Source of the DNA: Oscillospiraceae bacterium
GTDB taxonomy: Bacteria > Bacillota > Clostridia > Oscillospirales > Oscillospiraceae
Assembly: GCA_018385135.1 (NCBI GenBank)
Contig: JAHAWY010000006.1
Location: 19,860-83,859 of the forward strand
Direction: 5' to 3'
DNA length: 64,000 nucleotides
Under the pieces are notes generated by a model. The model was given only the letters and a program-made list of their open reading frames with translations. It did no database searches and had not been told where the DNA came from. Below, in pieces: positions 55,326 through 64,000 of this stretch. Every line of letters starts with the position of its first letter. Position 1 is the first letter of the stretch. The position numbers and the translations under genes were made by a program.

Positions 55326-56423
55326 ATGAGCATTCTCAGCCCCGAGGACTATGAAAAGGTAATAGAGTTTTATACCCGCCTCAACCGCGACTACTCAAAG
55401 TTCGAGGAAAACTCACTGGAGCTGATGGCGGAGCTTTTCGGCTATCGCCTTACCGCCTACTGCGAGTATAAAAGCTATAACGGACGCACCGAGGCAGAGC
55501 ACATCATCAGCCACACGCTGCGGCGCGACCTTTTGAAGCAATACAAGGAGGAGGCGGTTTACGACAACCCGCTCATTTTAAACTACGCCCGCCTTTGCTA
55601 TAACAACGCCGACCTAAACTATTTGACCGACGCGCATCTTGTCGGCTATGCTCCGCCCACGGACTCTGCATATCTTCGTCTGCTTGAGGAATATCACATC
55701 GGGCGCTACGCCGTACTCGGCGTGAATAACACAACGCGCAACCTCGTTCACCTTATCCATGTATTCATGCCGCAGCAATATGGCGATTTTACTCCTCATG
55801 ACTTGGCTCTTTTTGCTCAGATAGGTCGCGTTTTTAATTACAGCAAAAGTCTTTACAGCAGCCATATGCAGTATGTCGGGCATACGGAAACGCTGATGGC
55901 TTACTGCGACACAGCGGACTTCGGCTTTGCCATCCTTGACCGAAAGGGCAGGCTTATTCAGCAAAACAGCCTTTTTAAGCGCTATTCCTCACGGATCAGC
56001 GCCGGGCTTACAGACCAGGAGGTCATAAGCGACGTGCTCCATGCTGTGATCGGTCAGCGCGATCTTCTCTCATCCCCTAACTTTCTCAAAACCGCACAGT
56101 TGGCAGGATTGGAGATCATCGTGCGAAAAAAGCGCACCGAAATGTCGCACGGCATGGAGCATCTCACCTTTATTACACTAAACCGCATCGGCAGCCGAAA
56201 GGCGCTTACCATCGACCATTCCGAGCTTACGGCTCGCTTCGGCTTTACAAAACGCGAAGCGGAGGTCGCGGAGCTTATCATGATCGGCTGCGACAACCGG
56301 CAGATCTCCGAAACGCTTTTCATCGCCCTGCCAACCGTCAAGGCACATATCGGTCATATTTTTCAAAAGGCGGGCGTCTCCTCGCGCACGGAGCTGGTAA
56401 ATACCATTCGCAGCCAGGGCTGA
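55326..56423 (+). CDS. LuxR-family transcriptional regulator
   Basis: 365 residues. The C-terminal 65 residues are a LuxR helix-turn-helix (TKREAEVAELIMIGCDNRQI then SETLFIALPTVKAHI). The N-terminal 290 residues are soluble, probably a GAF/PAS-like sensor, without recognisable ligand motifs. CGGAGGAAAAG before ATG at 55326 sets the start; the tracked ORF begins 39 codons early. It stands directly before an acyl-CoA ligase gene in the same direction, 222 bases away, and is its likely regulator. No receiver domain, so it is not a classical response regulator. Confidence 0.85.
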   Translation: MSILSPEDYEKVIEFYTRLNRDYSKFEENSLELMAELFGYRLTAYCEYKSYNGRTEAEHIISHTLRRDLLKQYKEEAVYDNPLILNYARLCYNNADLNYLTDAHLVGYAPPTDSAYLRLLEEYHIGRYAVLGVNNTTRNLVHLIHVFMPQQYGDFTPHDLALFAQIGRVFNYSKSLYSSHMQYVGHTETLMAYCDTADFGFAILDRKGRLIQQNSLFKRYSSRISAGLTDQEVISDVLHAVIGQRDLLSSPNFLKTAQLAGLEIIVRKKRTEMSHGMEHLTFITLNRIGSRKALTIDHSELTARFGFTKREAEVAELIMIGCDNRQISETLFIALPTVKAHIGHIFQKAGVSSRTELVNTIRSQG

Positions 56424-56645
56424 TAAGGGTATTATAAAATCCCGCTATATTTCGTGTTTTTACACATATCTTCCGTCTATGTTTTTCGCATATTCTATAA
56501 TTTCTTGCAAGCGAGCGGGCTTTTACTCGAAAATATAATACTTTTCTAATACCACAACGGTGCAGTCGGTATCTTTTATTGTCATGCTTAATGCTATATC
56601 ATTTATATAGACAATAAGACTCTTTTACATTGTGGGAGGATATAT

Positions 56646-58214
56646 ATGTACGACAGCGAAACCATTCACAATTTGATGAAACAGCGCGTTCGTTTTTCAA
56701 GCGAGCATGAGGCTATTTTCGATTACGACACCGGCAAGGGCTACACCTACGGAGATATGGAAACGCGCAGCGACAAGCTGGCGCACTTTCTCGTAAATGT
56801 GCTTGGACTGCAAAAGGGCGACCGCATCGGCTTTTGCGCGGTAAACCATGTTGCCATGTTTGACGCTTGGTTCACCACCTTTAAAACCGGCATCATCATA
56901 ACAACCTATAACTGTCTGCTCAAGGAAACCGAGCTTCTCACTTTGATAGACAACGAAGCGCCGAAGGTGATCTTCTATACCCGCGAGGTCGCGGCGGGCG
57001 CAGAGGCAATGAAAATGCTCGGCTTTGAGCAGGAATTCATCTGCCTTGACGACGATGTCGAAACCACTGATAAATACAAATATTCTGACATTATGAGTCT
57101 CACCGACTACACGGTTCCCGCCCCGCCCGAGCTGGACTATGAGGATATCCAAATGCTCATCCACACCGGCGGCACCACGGGTATTCCCAAGGCGGCGAAG
57201 CTTTCTTTCCGCTCACTTTTCTATAACCAGCTTGTCGAGGTGCTCTATCTTCAGGTTACGGAAAACGACACCGCCATCCAGATGCTCCCTCTGTTCCATA
57301 CGGCGGGCTGGAACGTTGTTTGCCTGCCCGTTCTCAGCGCCGGTGGCAGGCTTATACTCACGCGCTCTTTCGCACCCGACAATCTGCTTGAGATAATCCG
57401 CACGGAGCGTCCGACCATCGGCATCTCTGTTGAGACGATCTTTAAGGCAATAGCCAACCATCCCGGCTTTGCCGAAGCAGACCTGAGCTGCTACCGCTTC
57501 CTGCTCGTAGGCGCTGCGCCCACAGGCAAGGAGCTTTTGGAGAGATACTGGAACAAGGGCGTTAAAATGGTCAATTCCTACGGCATGACCGAGATCGGTC
57601 CAAACAATATGTCCCACCCCATCGGCATGATGAGCATAGATGACGTTCGCAAAAAGTGGAACTCCTGCGGCAAGCCTGCCCCCTTTAACGAGTTGCGCCT
57701 TCTTGACGACGACGGCAACGAGGTTGCCCAGGGCGAAAAGGGCGAGCTTGTTTTCCGCGGAAAGCTGCTCTTTTCCGGCTATTGGAACAACCCCGAGGCG
57801 ACGGAAAAGATGTTTGACAACGGCTGGGTTCATACGGGCGATGTGGGCTACCTCGACAAGGACGGCTTTTGCTACATAAGCGGACGCAAGAAAAATATGT
57901 TTATCTCCGGCGGTGAGAATATCTTCACGCAAGAGATATGCGACGTTATCAGCACCCTTGACGGCATTGATGACGTATTCATCGTCGGAGTGCCCGATGA
58001 GAAATGGGGCGAGGTCGGCAGAGCGCTCGTGGTTCTCTCCAAGGGCAGCAAAGTCACCGCCGACGACATCAAAATGACGGTTAAAAAAAATCTCTCCACG
58101 ATAAAGATGCCCAAATACGTCACCTTCCTCGATGCTATCCCCAAAAACGCTGTGGGAAAATACGATCTTGTAACCATCAAGGAGCGCTTTGGAAATATAC
58201 CGGACGCGGACTAA
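56646..58214 (+). CDS. AMP-dependent acyl-CoA synthetase/ligase (ANL family)
   Basis: 522 residues. Adenylation motifs are complete: P-loop IHTGGTTGIPKAAKLS near 175, YGMTEIGP near 310, HTGDVGYLDKDGFCYISGR near 397 and the C-terminal lysine in PKNAVGKYDL near 505. It activates a carboxylic acid as acyl-AMP and transfers it to CoA. GTGGGAGGATATAT precedes ATG at 56646. The acid substrate is not obvious; medium- or long-chain or aromatic acids are all possible. Flanked by a LuxR regulator and a shared terminator. Confidence 0.88.
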   Translation: MYDSETIHNLMKQRVRFSSEHEAIFDYDTGKGYTYGDMETRSDKLAHFLVNVLGLQKGDRIGFCAVNHVAMFDAWFTTFKTGIIITTYNCLLKETELLTLIDNEAPKVIFYTREVAAGAEAMKMLGFEQEFICLDDDVETTDKYKYSDIMSLTDYTVPAPPELDYEDIQMLIHTGGTTGIPKAAKLSFRSLFYNQLVEVLYLQVTENDTAIQMLPLFHTAGWNVVCLPVLSAGGRLILTRSFAPDNLLEIIRTERPTIGISVETIFKAIANHPGFAEADLSCYRFLLVGAAPTGKELLERYWNKGVKMVNSYGMTEIGPNNMSHPIGMMSIDDVRKKWNSCGKPAPFNELRLLDDDGNEVAQGEKGELVFRGKLLFSGYWNNPEATEKMFDNGWVHTGDVGYLDKDGFCYISGRKKNMFISGGENIFTQEICDVISTLDGIDDVFIVGVPDEKWGEVGRALVVLSKGSKVTADDIKMTVKKNLSTIKMPKYVTFLDAIPKNAVGKYDLVTIKERFGNIPDAD

Positions 58215-58243
58215 GCACGGGCAGCTCCCTCTGCCCACCTGCA

Positions 58244-58280
58244 AAGAAAGACCACGCATCTAAAATGCGTGGTCTTTCTT
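58244..58280. terminator. Bidirectional terminator between ligase and S41 peptidase genes
   Basis: AAGAAAGACCACGCAT pairs perfectly with ATGCGTGGTCTTTCTT, 5-base loop. It overlaps the last bases of the S41 gene. Confidence 0.85.
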
Positions 58281-59580
58281 ATTTCGCCGCTATCAGCTCA
58301 AACGCCTTTTCCATAGCGTCCGACGGGTCGGTTTCGTAATCGGGAGTCAGCAGCTCGCCGTTTTTAGACAGGTCAACGCGATACCAGCGCTTGAACGACA
58401 CAGACATATGCAGCTTGGAGTTGGGAAGCTGGAAATACAGGCAGTCGCCGTAGCCGTCGGGTCTGTTCCCGGATGCCTCGCCCACGATAGCGCCGATGTC
58501 GTTATCGCCGATAAGCATGGCAAAATCCATTGCCGCGCTGTAGGTAAACTTATCGGTCAGCACATACACATCACCGGCAAAGGGTGTGCCAAGGCACTCG
58601 TTTTTATGCAGCACATCACGGTTTTTTTGCAGATACGGTCCAAAACGCACATCACTTTGCCAGCCGCGATATTCATCTACATCAAGATATTGAATAAACC
58701 TGTTGGCAACCACGGAGCTGCCGCCGCCGTTTCCGCGAAGGTCAACAATTACATTTGAAACACCGCTTGAATTCACCTCGGCAAAAAAGCCCGCCAGCGC
58801 CGAAGCATACTCCTCGTTGTCGATGCACTGCGAAAGAGTGAAGATGCCGGCGTTATGCGCCTTATCTATAGCAAAGCTTAGCCACTCGCCGCTTTGCGTG
58901 ACTGTTTCGTAGCCCGCTACCTTCTCCGGCGGCACAAAGGCATAATCAAAATCGTGCTGACCGTGGGGCGTGTTAAAGGTCAGCGTCACGCCGTTTGAGC
59001 AGTCAACACCTATATACTCTAAAAGTGCCTTGCTCACAACAGCATTGCAGTAAAACATATCCTCTGCGTAGTCCTGCGTTTCAAAGGAGCAAAGCCCTTT
59101 ATATTTATCAAGAAGCTTGTAGGTTGCCTCGCCGTTTATTTTGACCGGGGTTCCGTATTCATAAAGTTGGCTGAAATCATGGATGTACAGCTCGTTTTCA
59201 GTATCTGAGCAATCCACCCATGTATGACCGTCGTGCAAAATAGACGCTATGCGTCCAGTCGCCTGCCAGACGGAAAGAACGCTTTCGCTCTCGCCCAGGG
59301 CGGCAAGCTCCGCTTCATACTGCCGCTGCATTTTTTCGCAAACCGAGTCGCCCTCCTCCAGCCACTTAGGGTGGCGCTGAACGATATGCTCATAGAAATA
59401 TTCCAAATCCTCGCGCGCCTGCGCGCCTGTCAGCACGGTATCCGCAGGGAGCGACATATCAAAGCTATCGACCGTGCCTCTGTATGGGTCCATGCACAGC
59501 CTGTAATAGCAATAAACTCCGCCGGCAAGCACAGCCAGAGCGCAAAGGATAATGAGAAATGCTCTCAGCCCCTTTTTCAT
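58279..59580 (-). CDS. Membrane-anchored S41-family peptidase without PDZ domain
   Basis: 433 residues. A signal-anchor helix (about 6-27) is followed by an extracellular region with an N-terminal helical part (SVWQATGRIASILHDGHTWV) and the S41 core: VIVDLRGNGGGSS, the serine in FTYSAAMDFAMLIG, and GEASGNRPDGYGD where the usual lysine neighbourhood differs from CtpA. GGGGAG precedes ATG at 59580; the tracked ORF starts 29 codons early. It is a more distant S41 member than the 12.6-kb protease. Substrate unknown. Confidence 0.85.
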   Translation of the reverse strand: MKKGLRAFLIILCALAVLAGGVYCYYRLCMDPYRGTVDSFDMSLPADTVLTGAQAREDLEYFYEHIVQRHPKWLEEGDSVCEKMQRQYEAELAALGESESVLSVWQATGRIASILHDGHTWVDCSDTENELYIHDFSQLYEYGTPVKINGEATYKLLDKYKGLCSFETQDYAEDMFYCNAVVSKALLEYIGVDCSNGVTLTFNTPHGQHDFDYAFVPPEKVAGYETVTQSGEWLSFAIDKAHNAGIFTLSQCIDNEEYASALAGFFAEVNSSGVSNVIVDLRGNGGGSSVVANRFIQYLDVDEYRGWQSDVRFGPYLQKNRDVLHKNECLGTPFAGDVYVLTDKFTYSAAMDFAMLIGDNDIGAIVGEASGNRPDGYGDCLYFQLPNSKLHMSVSFKRWYRVDLSKNGELLTPDYETDPSDAMEKAFELIAAK

Positions 59581-59701
59581 AAGTACATTCTCCCCATCTG
59601 TCAGGTATTTCGACATAATTATATAGCTTTTGACAGTCTTTTCAAGCTCAAAGGTTACAAAGAACAAACGGCGCGGATTATCCGCGCCGTTTTCGCATTT
59701 A

Positions 59702-60421
59702 TTATTTCAGTGAGCCGGTCTCAACGCAGTAGCCCTTGTGTCCGCATGAAGTACAGGTGAGCTTTCTGGTTTTAAAGGTGTGCTTTGAGAAGAAGAATTC
59801 GCCGCCACGGGGCTTAAAGGTATTGCCGCATTCAGGGCAGATATACATCACATTTTTGTAGTACATCCTGACTATAAGCGCAATGGCAATAACAATAAAC
59901 GGCAGGCAGATGACGAAGGGCAGCCACATACCCTTGATTATCCAAAGCAGAATTGCAGCTATCTCAACCAAATCAATGATGATGCCTGTGATAAGCATTA
60001 CAGCGCGGGTCTTTCTGAGTTTTTTCTTTCCGTTCATAATGAGTTCGATGTCGTTAATTGAATTGACGAGAATGGCATTTCGGCTGCGGACGCTCTCTCT
60101 GATCAGAGCAACCGCCTCTTTCTGCTTCTGCTTATGCTTTATTTCCTCAGCAAGCTGCTTTTCCTGCTCATCGAGAAAGGTCAGCAGCACCTTTTCCGGC
60201 GCATCGCTTTCAAGGATACCCTTAATGGTATCCAGCGAAAGTCCAAGACCTTTAAGTACGCAGATCAGCTTTAGCTTTTCAAGGTCGGCATCGGAATAAA
60301 GCCTTCTTCCGCCCTCGCTAAGCTCCGAGGGCTTTAAGATGTTTTTAGTGTCGTAAAACTGTACCGTTCTAACAGATACACCGCACAGCTTTGCCAGTTC
60401 TCCCGTCGTGTAAATCGACAC
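59702..60421 (-). CDS. MerR-family regulator fused to membrane helices and a zinc ribbon
   Basis: 239 residues. The MerR helix-turn-helix is at the N-terminus (YTTGELAKLCGVSVRTVQFY), followed by a coiled coil to about residue 130, two hydrophobic segments (about 140-190) and a C-terminal zinc ribbon with CPECGNTF and CTSCGHKG. The start is GTG at 60421 with AAGGAGG eight bases upstream; the GTG three codons earlier overlaps the RBS. A textbook MerR-type promoter precedes it, so it is autoregulated. The effector is unknown; the zinc ribbon may sense metal or bind a partner. Confidence 0.87.
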   Translation of the reverse strand: MSIYTTGELAKLCGVSVRTVQFYDTKNILKPSELSEGGRRLYSDADLEKLKLICVLKGLGLSLDTIKGILESDAPEKVLLTFLDEQEKQLAEEIKHKQKQKEAVALIRESVRSRNAILVNSINDIELIMNGKKKLRKTRAVMLITGIIIDLVEIAAILLWIIKGMWLPFVICLPFIVIAIALIVRMYYKNVMYICPECGNTFKPRGGEFFFSKHTFKTRKLTCTSCGHKGYCVETGSLK

Positions 60422-60443
60422 GAGCTTCACCTCCTTGAGCCAT

Positions 60444-60474
60444 ACAATAGCTCATTACGCAGCGTTATGAGCAA
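60444..60474 (-). promoter_or_regulatory. MerR-type autoregulated promoter with 23-base dyad
   Basis: On the minus strand TTGCTC (60469-60474) and TATTGT (60444-60449) are separated by 19 bases, and the dyad GCTCATAACGC-T-GCGTAATGAGC (one mismatch, 60450-60472) fills the spacer. The 19-base spacer and dyad are the hallmark of MerR-activated promoters. The following 60.48-60.87 kb shows no gene. Confidence 0.8.
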
Positions 60475-60870
60475 TAGCTTACGCAAGGGGATTTTTTCAT
60501 TTTTGTAAAAAATCTTCTGCACAGCCGCTTTCAGCCGCAAAGAATACATTCTGTCTGCCGGAGCTTGTGAGTAAAAATTGATTAGGTCATCGCTTCCAGA
60601 TGGCAAAACACGCGATATCCAACGTACTGAGCCGGTAAGTTAAGCATAATCAGTACCTCCATCCAAAGCGGTGCGGTTTAAACATTTTTATATTATTATA
60701 CAACAATTGTTATTTCTTGTAAACAGAAACCGCGGGGCTTGCAGACGGCTGTTGAAACACGCGGCATTGATTTTAACGGTCTTGCGGCAAAATGACAATT
60801 CCTTGCTGAAAAATCGTCACACTGTTCTCCGGCGGCATAAGCGCGGAGGATGTGCTCCCCCGCGCTTAGT

Positions 60871-61119
60871 CTATTCGCCCTTATACTTTTTTCTTGTAGC
60901 AATACCGCCCCGTATGTGGCGCTGGGATTTGTTATATTCCAGCAGCTCCTTGACCTCAAGATAAAGCGGTTTGTTAACATAGCTCAACCGCTCGGTCAGA
61001 TCCTTATGTACGGTGCTTTTGGATATTCCGAATTTCTGGGCGGTGGCTCGCACTGTCGAGCTGTTCTCAATGATGAAATTTGCCAGCTCACAGGCTCTCT
61101 CCTCTATGTTATCTCTCAC
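60871..61119 (-). CDS. spoIIID: Sporulation transcription factor SpoIIID
   Basis: 82 residues. The helix-turn-helix TVRATAQKFGISKSTVHKDL, the TERLSYVNKPLYLEVKELLE region and the basic tail HIRGGIATRKKYKGE match SpoIIID, the mother-cell regulator of sporulation. The real start is GTG at 61119 with GGGGAGGGATTTAT upstream; the tracked ORF adds 36 false residues. It shows that the organism makes, or has ancestors that made, endospores. Confidence 0.93.
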   Translation of the reverse strand: MRDNIEERACELANFIIENSSTVRATAQKFGISKSTVHKDLTERLSYVNKPLYLEVKELLEYNKSQRHIRGGIATRKKYKGE

Positions 61120-61362
61120 ATAAATCCCTCCCCGGAAATCAGCTTCCGTAGAACATCCTATGAGAAACAGCATGACCATTATGCGCGCAAAGCGTTCCAT
61201 CTGCCTTCCTTGCACAGCGCTTTTCATTTTCCGGCATCCGCGGGCGCTAATTCGCTATTGCCGCAAGCAGCTCTTGACAATTAGCTCACAGCGTGGATAA
61301 ATAGAAGCAGGCGGGCTTCCTCCGCAGCAATACATATGTCCAAAAAGAAAGGATGGCTGAAT

Positions 61363-61611
61363 ATGGCTGTATGTTTTAAATTTTCCGAAATAGTTGAGCG
61401 CAAAAGAAGGGCTTATAAGCAAATCGGAAGCTTTTTCCGGGCAGAGCATACACCTCTTGAAAAAGCTCTGATGGTCGCCACCGGCATTCTCGGCGGTATC
61501 GTTTTGGGCTTTGCCTTATCCCCCATTGGAAATGGCATACAAATCGCTTCCTCCAACGGCTGCGGAAACGTTATTAGCGAGCGTCCCGGAAATAAAAAAG
61601 CTCCAAAATAA
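61363..61611 (+). CDS. Small membrane protein of unknown function
   Basis: 82 residues. A basic N-terminal part (FSEIVERKRRAYKQIGSFF) leads to one hydrophobic helix (ALMVATGILGGIVLGFALSP) and a short cysteine-containing tail. The start is ATG at 61363, with AAAGGATG upstream; the ATG nine codons earlier is possible. Divergent from spoIIID and followed by a bidirectional terminator. I do not recognise a family. Confidence 0.6.
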   Translation: MAVCFKFSEIVERKRRAYKQIGSFFRAEHTPLEKALMVATGILGGIVLGFALSPIGNGIQIASSNGCGNVISERPGNKKAPK

Positions 61612-61612
61612 T

Positions 61613-61654
61613 AAAAAGACCGTCTGCCCACGGCGTGGTGGACGGTCTTTTTTT
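61613..61654. terminator. Bidirectional terminator
   Basis: AAAAAGACCGTC pairs with GACGGTCTTTTT, with an inner CCCAC/GTGG stem. It serves the small membrane gene and possibly the convergent permease gene. Confidence 0.85.
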
Positions 61655-61752
61655 GAAAGATTTGTCAATAAGCATGACAGAAAAACAGAAGCGGCGGGCG
61701 AAATATCGTCCACCGCTTAGTTTATGCTTTAGTATAATTGGCTTTGCCTATC

Positions 61753-63177
61753 TCAGACCTTGAAGTTTACGCTGGTATCGCCCTGAGCGTCCTTACCGAA
61801 CTCATAGTCCTTGCCGGGAAGGATGGCGTTGAGCAGGATGCCGATGATAGCCGCAACAGCCAGACCGGAAAGAGCGATTGTAACGTCGCCGACAGGGAAG
61901 CTTATAGAGCCGGGACCATAGGCAATACCGATGGAGAGAACAAGGATGAGAGCCGCGATTATAACATTGCGGGACTTAGTGAAGTCAACCTTGTTTTCAA
62001 CAACATTGCGAACGCCGACCGCGGAAATCATACCGTAAAGCACCAGAGACACACCGCCGATGGTGGCTGCGGGCATAAGGCTGACGAGAGCGGCAAACTT
62101 GGGGCTGAAAGAGAACAAAACCGCGATGACTGCCGCAATTCTGATTACTCTGGGGTCATAGACTCTGGAAAGAGCCAGAACACCTGTGTTCTCACCGTAG
62201 GTGGTGTTGGCGGGTGCGCCAAACAGGGATGCAAGCATTGTTGCAAGACCGTCGCCGAGCAGAGTGCGGTGCAGCCCCGGGTCTTCAAGGTAGTTGCGCT
62301 CGCAGGTGGAGGAGATGGCGCACATATCGCCGATATGCTCAACCATGGTTGCAAGAGCAAGAGGGACAATGGTGATAACAGCGCTTATCAGCAGACCGCT
62401 GTCTATCTGGCTGCCGAAAAGATTAAACACGGTGTTGCTCCACGCAAAGGGCATACCAACCCAAGCAGCCTGCCGGAGATTATCAAGAGCGCCCTGAGTG
62501 AAGATTTTGAAGCTCTCATTGCCGAAAGCGCAGATGTAGGTAGTGCCGTCTATCTCAATGGGCTGTCCCCAGACAGCGCCGATAATGGCGGCGACGCCGT
62601 ATGAGCCGATAACACCGAGAAGTATGGGAATGATTTTTGCCATGCCCTTGCCCCAGATGTTGGCAACAACAACAATTACGATTGCCAGAACCGCAATCCA
62701 CCAACAGTTTGTGCAGTTGGAGATTGCCGAGGAGGAGAGCGTAAGACCAATGGCGATGATGACGGGACCTGTTACGATGGGCGGGAAATAGCGCATAACC
62801 TTCTGCGCGCCGAATGCCTTAAACAGAGCGGAGAGGATAACATAAAGGATGCCCGAACAGGCAACGCCAAAGCAGGCATAAGGCAGAAGCTCCGCCTCGC
62901 CGTTGGGCGCGATTGCCCAATAACCTGCCAAAAAGGCAAAAGAAGAACCCAGAAACGCCGGAACCTTTCCTTTTGAAAGCAAATGGAAAAGCAGCGTCCC
63001 TAGGCCTGCAAACAACAATGTAGCGGAAACACTCAAACCCGTAAGCGCGGGAACGAGAACGGTTGCGCCGAACATGGCGAACAAATGCTGGAAGCCCAAA
63101 ACAAGCATTCTGGGATAGCCAAGCTCGCGGGCATCGTAAATACCCGCATCTCCGAGTACTGCTTTGTTCTTTTTCAT
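61753..63177 (-). CDS. Uracil/xanthine permease (nucleobase:cation symporter-2 family)
   Basis: 474 residues with about 14 hydrophobic segments. GATVLVPALTGLSVSATLLF, FLGSSFAFLAGY and the PANTTYGENTGVLALSRVYDP helix-loop motif place it in the UraA/XanQ family; VYDPRVIRIAA and GGVSLVLYGMI follow. It brings in uracil or a purine base with protons. GAGGGG before ATG at 63177 sets the start; 46 upstream codons in the track are not part of it. No pyr genes or recognisable PyrR or purine riboswitch lies in the 530-base upstream region. Confidence 0.93.
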   Translation of the reverse strand: MKKNKAVLGDAGIYDARELGYPRMLVLGFQHLFAMFGATVLVPALTGLSVSATLLFAGLGTLLFHLLSKGKVPAFLGSSFAFLAGYWAIAPNGEAELLPYACFGVACSGILYVILSALFKAFGAQKVMRYFPPIVTGPVIIAIGLTLSSSAISNCTNCWWIAVLAIVIVVVANIWGKGMAKIIPILLGVIGSYGVAAIIGAVWGQPIEIDGTTYICAFGNESFKIFTQGALDNLRQAAWVGMPFAWSNTVFNLFGSQIDSGLLISAVITIVPLALATMVEHIGDMCAISSTCERNYLEDPGLHRTLLGDGLATMLASLFGAPANTTYGENTGVLALSRVYDPRVIRIAAVIAVLFSFSPKFAALVSLMPAATIGGVSLVLYGMISAVGVRNVVENKVDFTKSRNVIIAALILVLSIGIAYGPGSISFPVGDVTIALSGLAVAAIIGILLNAILPGKDYEFGKDAQGDTSVNFKV

Positions 63178-63710
63178 AAATACCCCTCTCTTTTCTTTCA
63201 TATTTGTTCCGAAAAAATCCTCACGCGGTAGAATACCACAGCGTTTACAAAATGTCCACACAAATTTTCCGTTTTTGCAAATTATTTTTTTGTTTTGCAA
63301 GAATGAAATTTTCATTTGGCTTTCAGTCTGAATTCTTTGCTGATATAAAACGCATAATCAGATTTACATAAAGAATAAAACAACTCAATAACCTATAAGT
63401 TATTAACATTATAAACCGAGTTTTCAACATTGATTTTCATTTGCGGCGCAAATAATTCGAGCTTTTTTGACAAAATCTGGCAAACCCTGTAATTGATACG
63501 TCCTTTTTCCGCAAACAGAAAAATAGTTTACATAAAAAATAAGCACTTGCGAATTGCAATAAAACTCGTTCCGCTAAATTTGCAGCCCTCCCTTCTTTTA
63601 CATTTTATTCCATTTAATCTCCGATCAATTGGCAATTAAAAACTGTATTCGACAAAATGCCGCTTAATGAGGTATTATAATCTTGTAAGCAAAAGAAAAA
63701 GGAGGAAAAC
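63178..63710. other. AT-rich divergent intergenic region
   Basis: No gene or known riboswitch was recognised. It contains an AATGAAA-T-TTTCATT dyad (63302-63316) and a TATAAT (63676-63681) 30 bases before the SLH gene, but no convincing -35 partner. Confidence 0.5.
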
Positions 63711-64000
63711 ATGAAAAAGCTTACAATAACCATTTCCCTGCTGCTTCTGATATGCGCTCTGCTCATTTCCTGCACAGCTCCGGCGGCTGCCGCTGACGAC
63801 GCGGCGCAGACACTTTATTCTCTGGGTCTTTTCCGCGGCACAGGCACTGCGGCAAACGGCGAGCCTATATTTTACCTTAACCGCGCGCCCACGCGCGAGG
63901 AGGCAGTCGCTATGCTCGTGCGCCTGCTGGGAGCTGACGAGCAGGCGCAGGAATTCAGCAATGCCGCGCCCTTTACCGACGTATCCGGCTGGGCAAAGCC
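63711..64000 (+). CDS. SLH-domain surface protein (N-terminal part only)
   Basis: Starts at ATG 63711 after AAAGGAGG and runs off the right edge. A signal sequence (KKLTITISLLLLICALLIS, possibly a lipobox at LISC) is followed by TLYSLGLFRGTGTAANG and YLNRAPTREEAVAMLVRLLG, the start of an S-layer-homology domain that binds secondary cell-wall polymer. The rest of the protein is outside the window. Confidence 0.85.
   Translation, partial: MKKLTITISLLLLICALLISCTAPAAAADDAAQTLYSLGLFRGTGTAANGEPIFYLNRAPTREEAVAMLVRLLGADEQAQEFSNAAPFTDVSGWAK

Noticed and set aside
63178-63710. PyrR site or purine riboswitch before the uracil/xanthine permease
   Set aside because: No conserved riboswitch core or PyrR binding loop could be found on the minus strand.

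Overview
The window looks like a chromosomal segment from a strictly anaerobic, endospore-forming Clostridia bacterium, most likely of the Oscillospiraceae/Ruminococcaceae type. The evidence is a spoIIID gene, a trimeric NAD-linked [FeFe]-hydrogenase operon, a CdaR-type regulator beside ftsEX, SLH and lipoprotein signals of a monoderm envelope, class II LysRS, and the order rpoB-rpoC / rpsL-rpsG-fusA / tuf. Taxonomy is inferred from gene content only.

Layout. 1-9.0 kb (minus strand): a housekeeping run of TrmH-type methyltransferase, dprA, topA, trmFO and plsX, then acpP, rnc and a radical SAM gene cut by the window edge. It carries a sigma-A type promoter and a roughly 270-nt leader at the head, and a second promoter before acpP. 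9.2-10.35 kb: a decay zone with a frameshifted DUF4097 lipoprotein, a beta-helix repeat fragment and an AT-rich orphan ORF. 10.4-19.2 kb (minus): greA-lysS, an S41 protease, an M23 peptidase with coiled coil, ftsX, ftsE, a CdaR regulator and an RsuA-type pseudouridine synthase. 19.3-32.4 kb: a DUF4830 protein (plus), then tuf, fusA, rpsG, rpsL, rpoC and rpoB (minus), with separate promoters for rpoBC, rpsL-rpsG-fusA and tuf.

32.4-43.0 kb: a membrane glycosyltransferase, tRNA-Leu(GAG), a membrane chemoreceptor without an extracellular domain, a small conserved-looking protein, a divergent Crp/Fnr regulator and polyferredoxin pair, a 1304-residue soluble hybrid histidine kinase and a TRM11-like RNA methylase. 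43.1-51.9 kb: the metabolic centrepiece. A forward operon (NuoE-like, GHKL ATPase, [2Fe-2S] ferredoxin, HydB, HydA) encodes a probable electron-bifurcating hydrogenase. A divergent reverse operon (DRTGG protein, RsbW-like ATPase, H-cluster sensor-like protein, second DRTGG protein, PHP phosphoesterase) looks like a hydrogen/redox sensing module. The 551-bp region between them carries 20-bp-spaced direct repeats and Rex-like half-sites.

52-64 kb: a second Crp/Fnr regulator divergent from an ABC binding protein and permease that lack an ATPase, a YgjP-like metallopeptidase, a LuxR-type regulator before an acyl-CoA ligase, a membrane-anchored S41 peptidase, a MerR regulator fused to membrane helices and a zinc ribbon, spoIIID, a small membrane protein, a uracil/xanthine permease, and the start of an SLH-domain protein.

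Most noteworthy: (i) the divergent hydrogenase/sensor operons with complementary changes in the L1 H-cluster motif; (ii) the two Crp/Fnr genes 16 kb apart with the same TGTTG-N6-CAACA operator next to the RBS; (iii) the MerR gene with a textbook 19-bp-spacer dyad promoter. No CRISPR array, intact IS element or prophage was seen.
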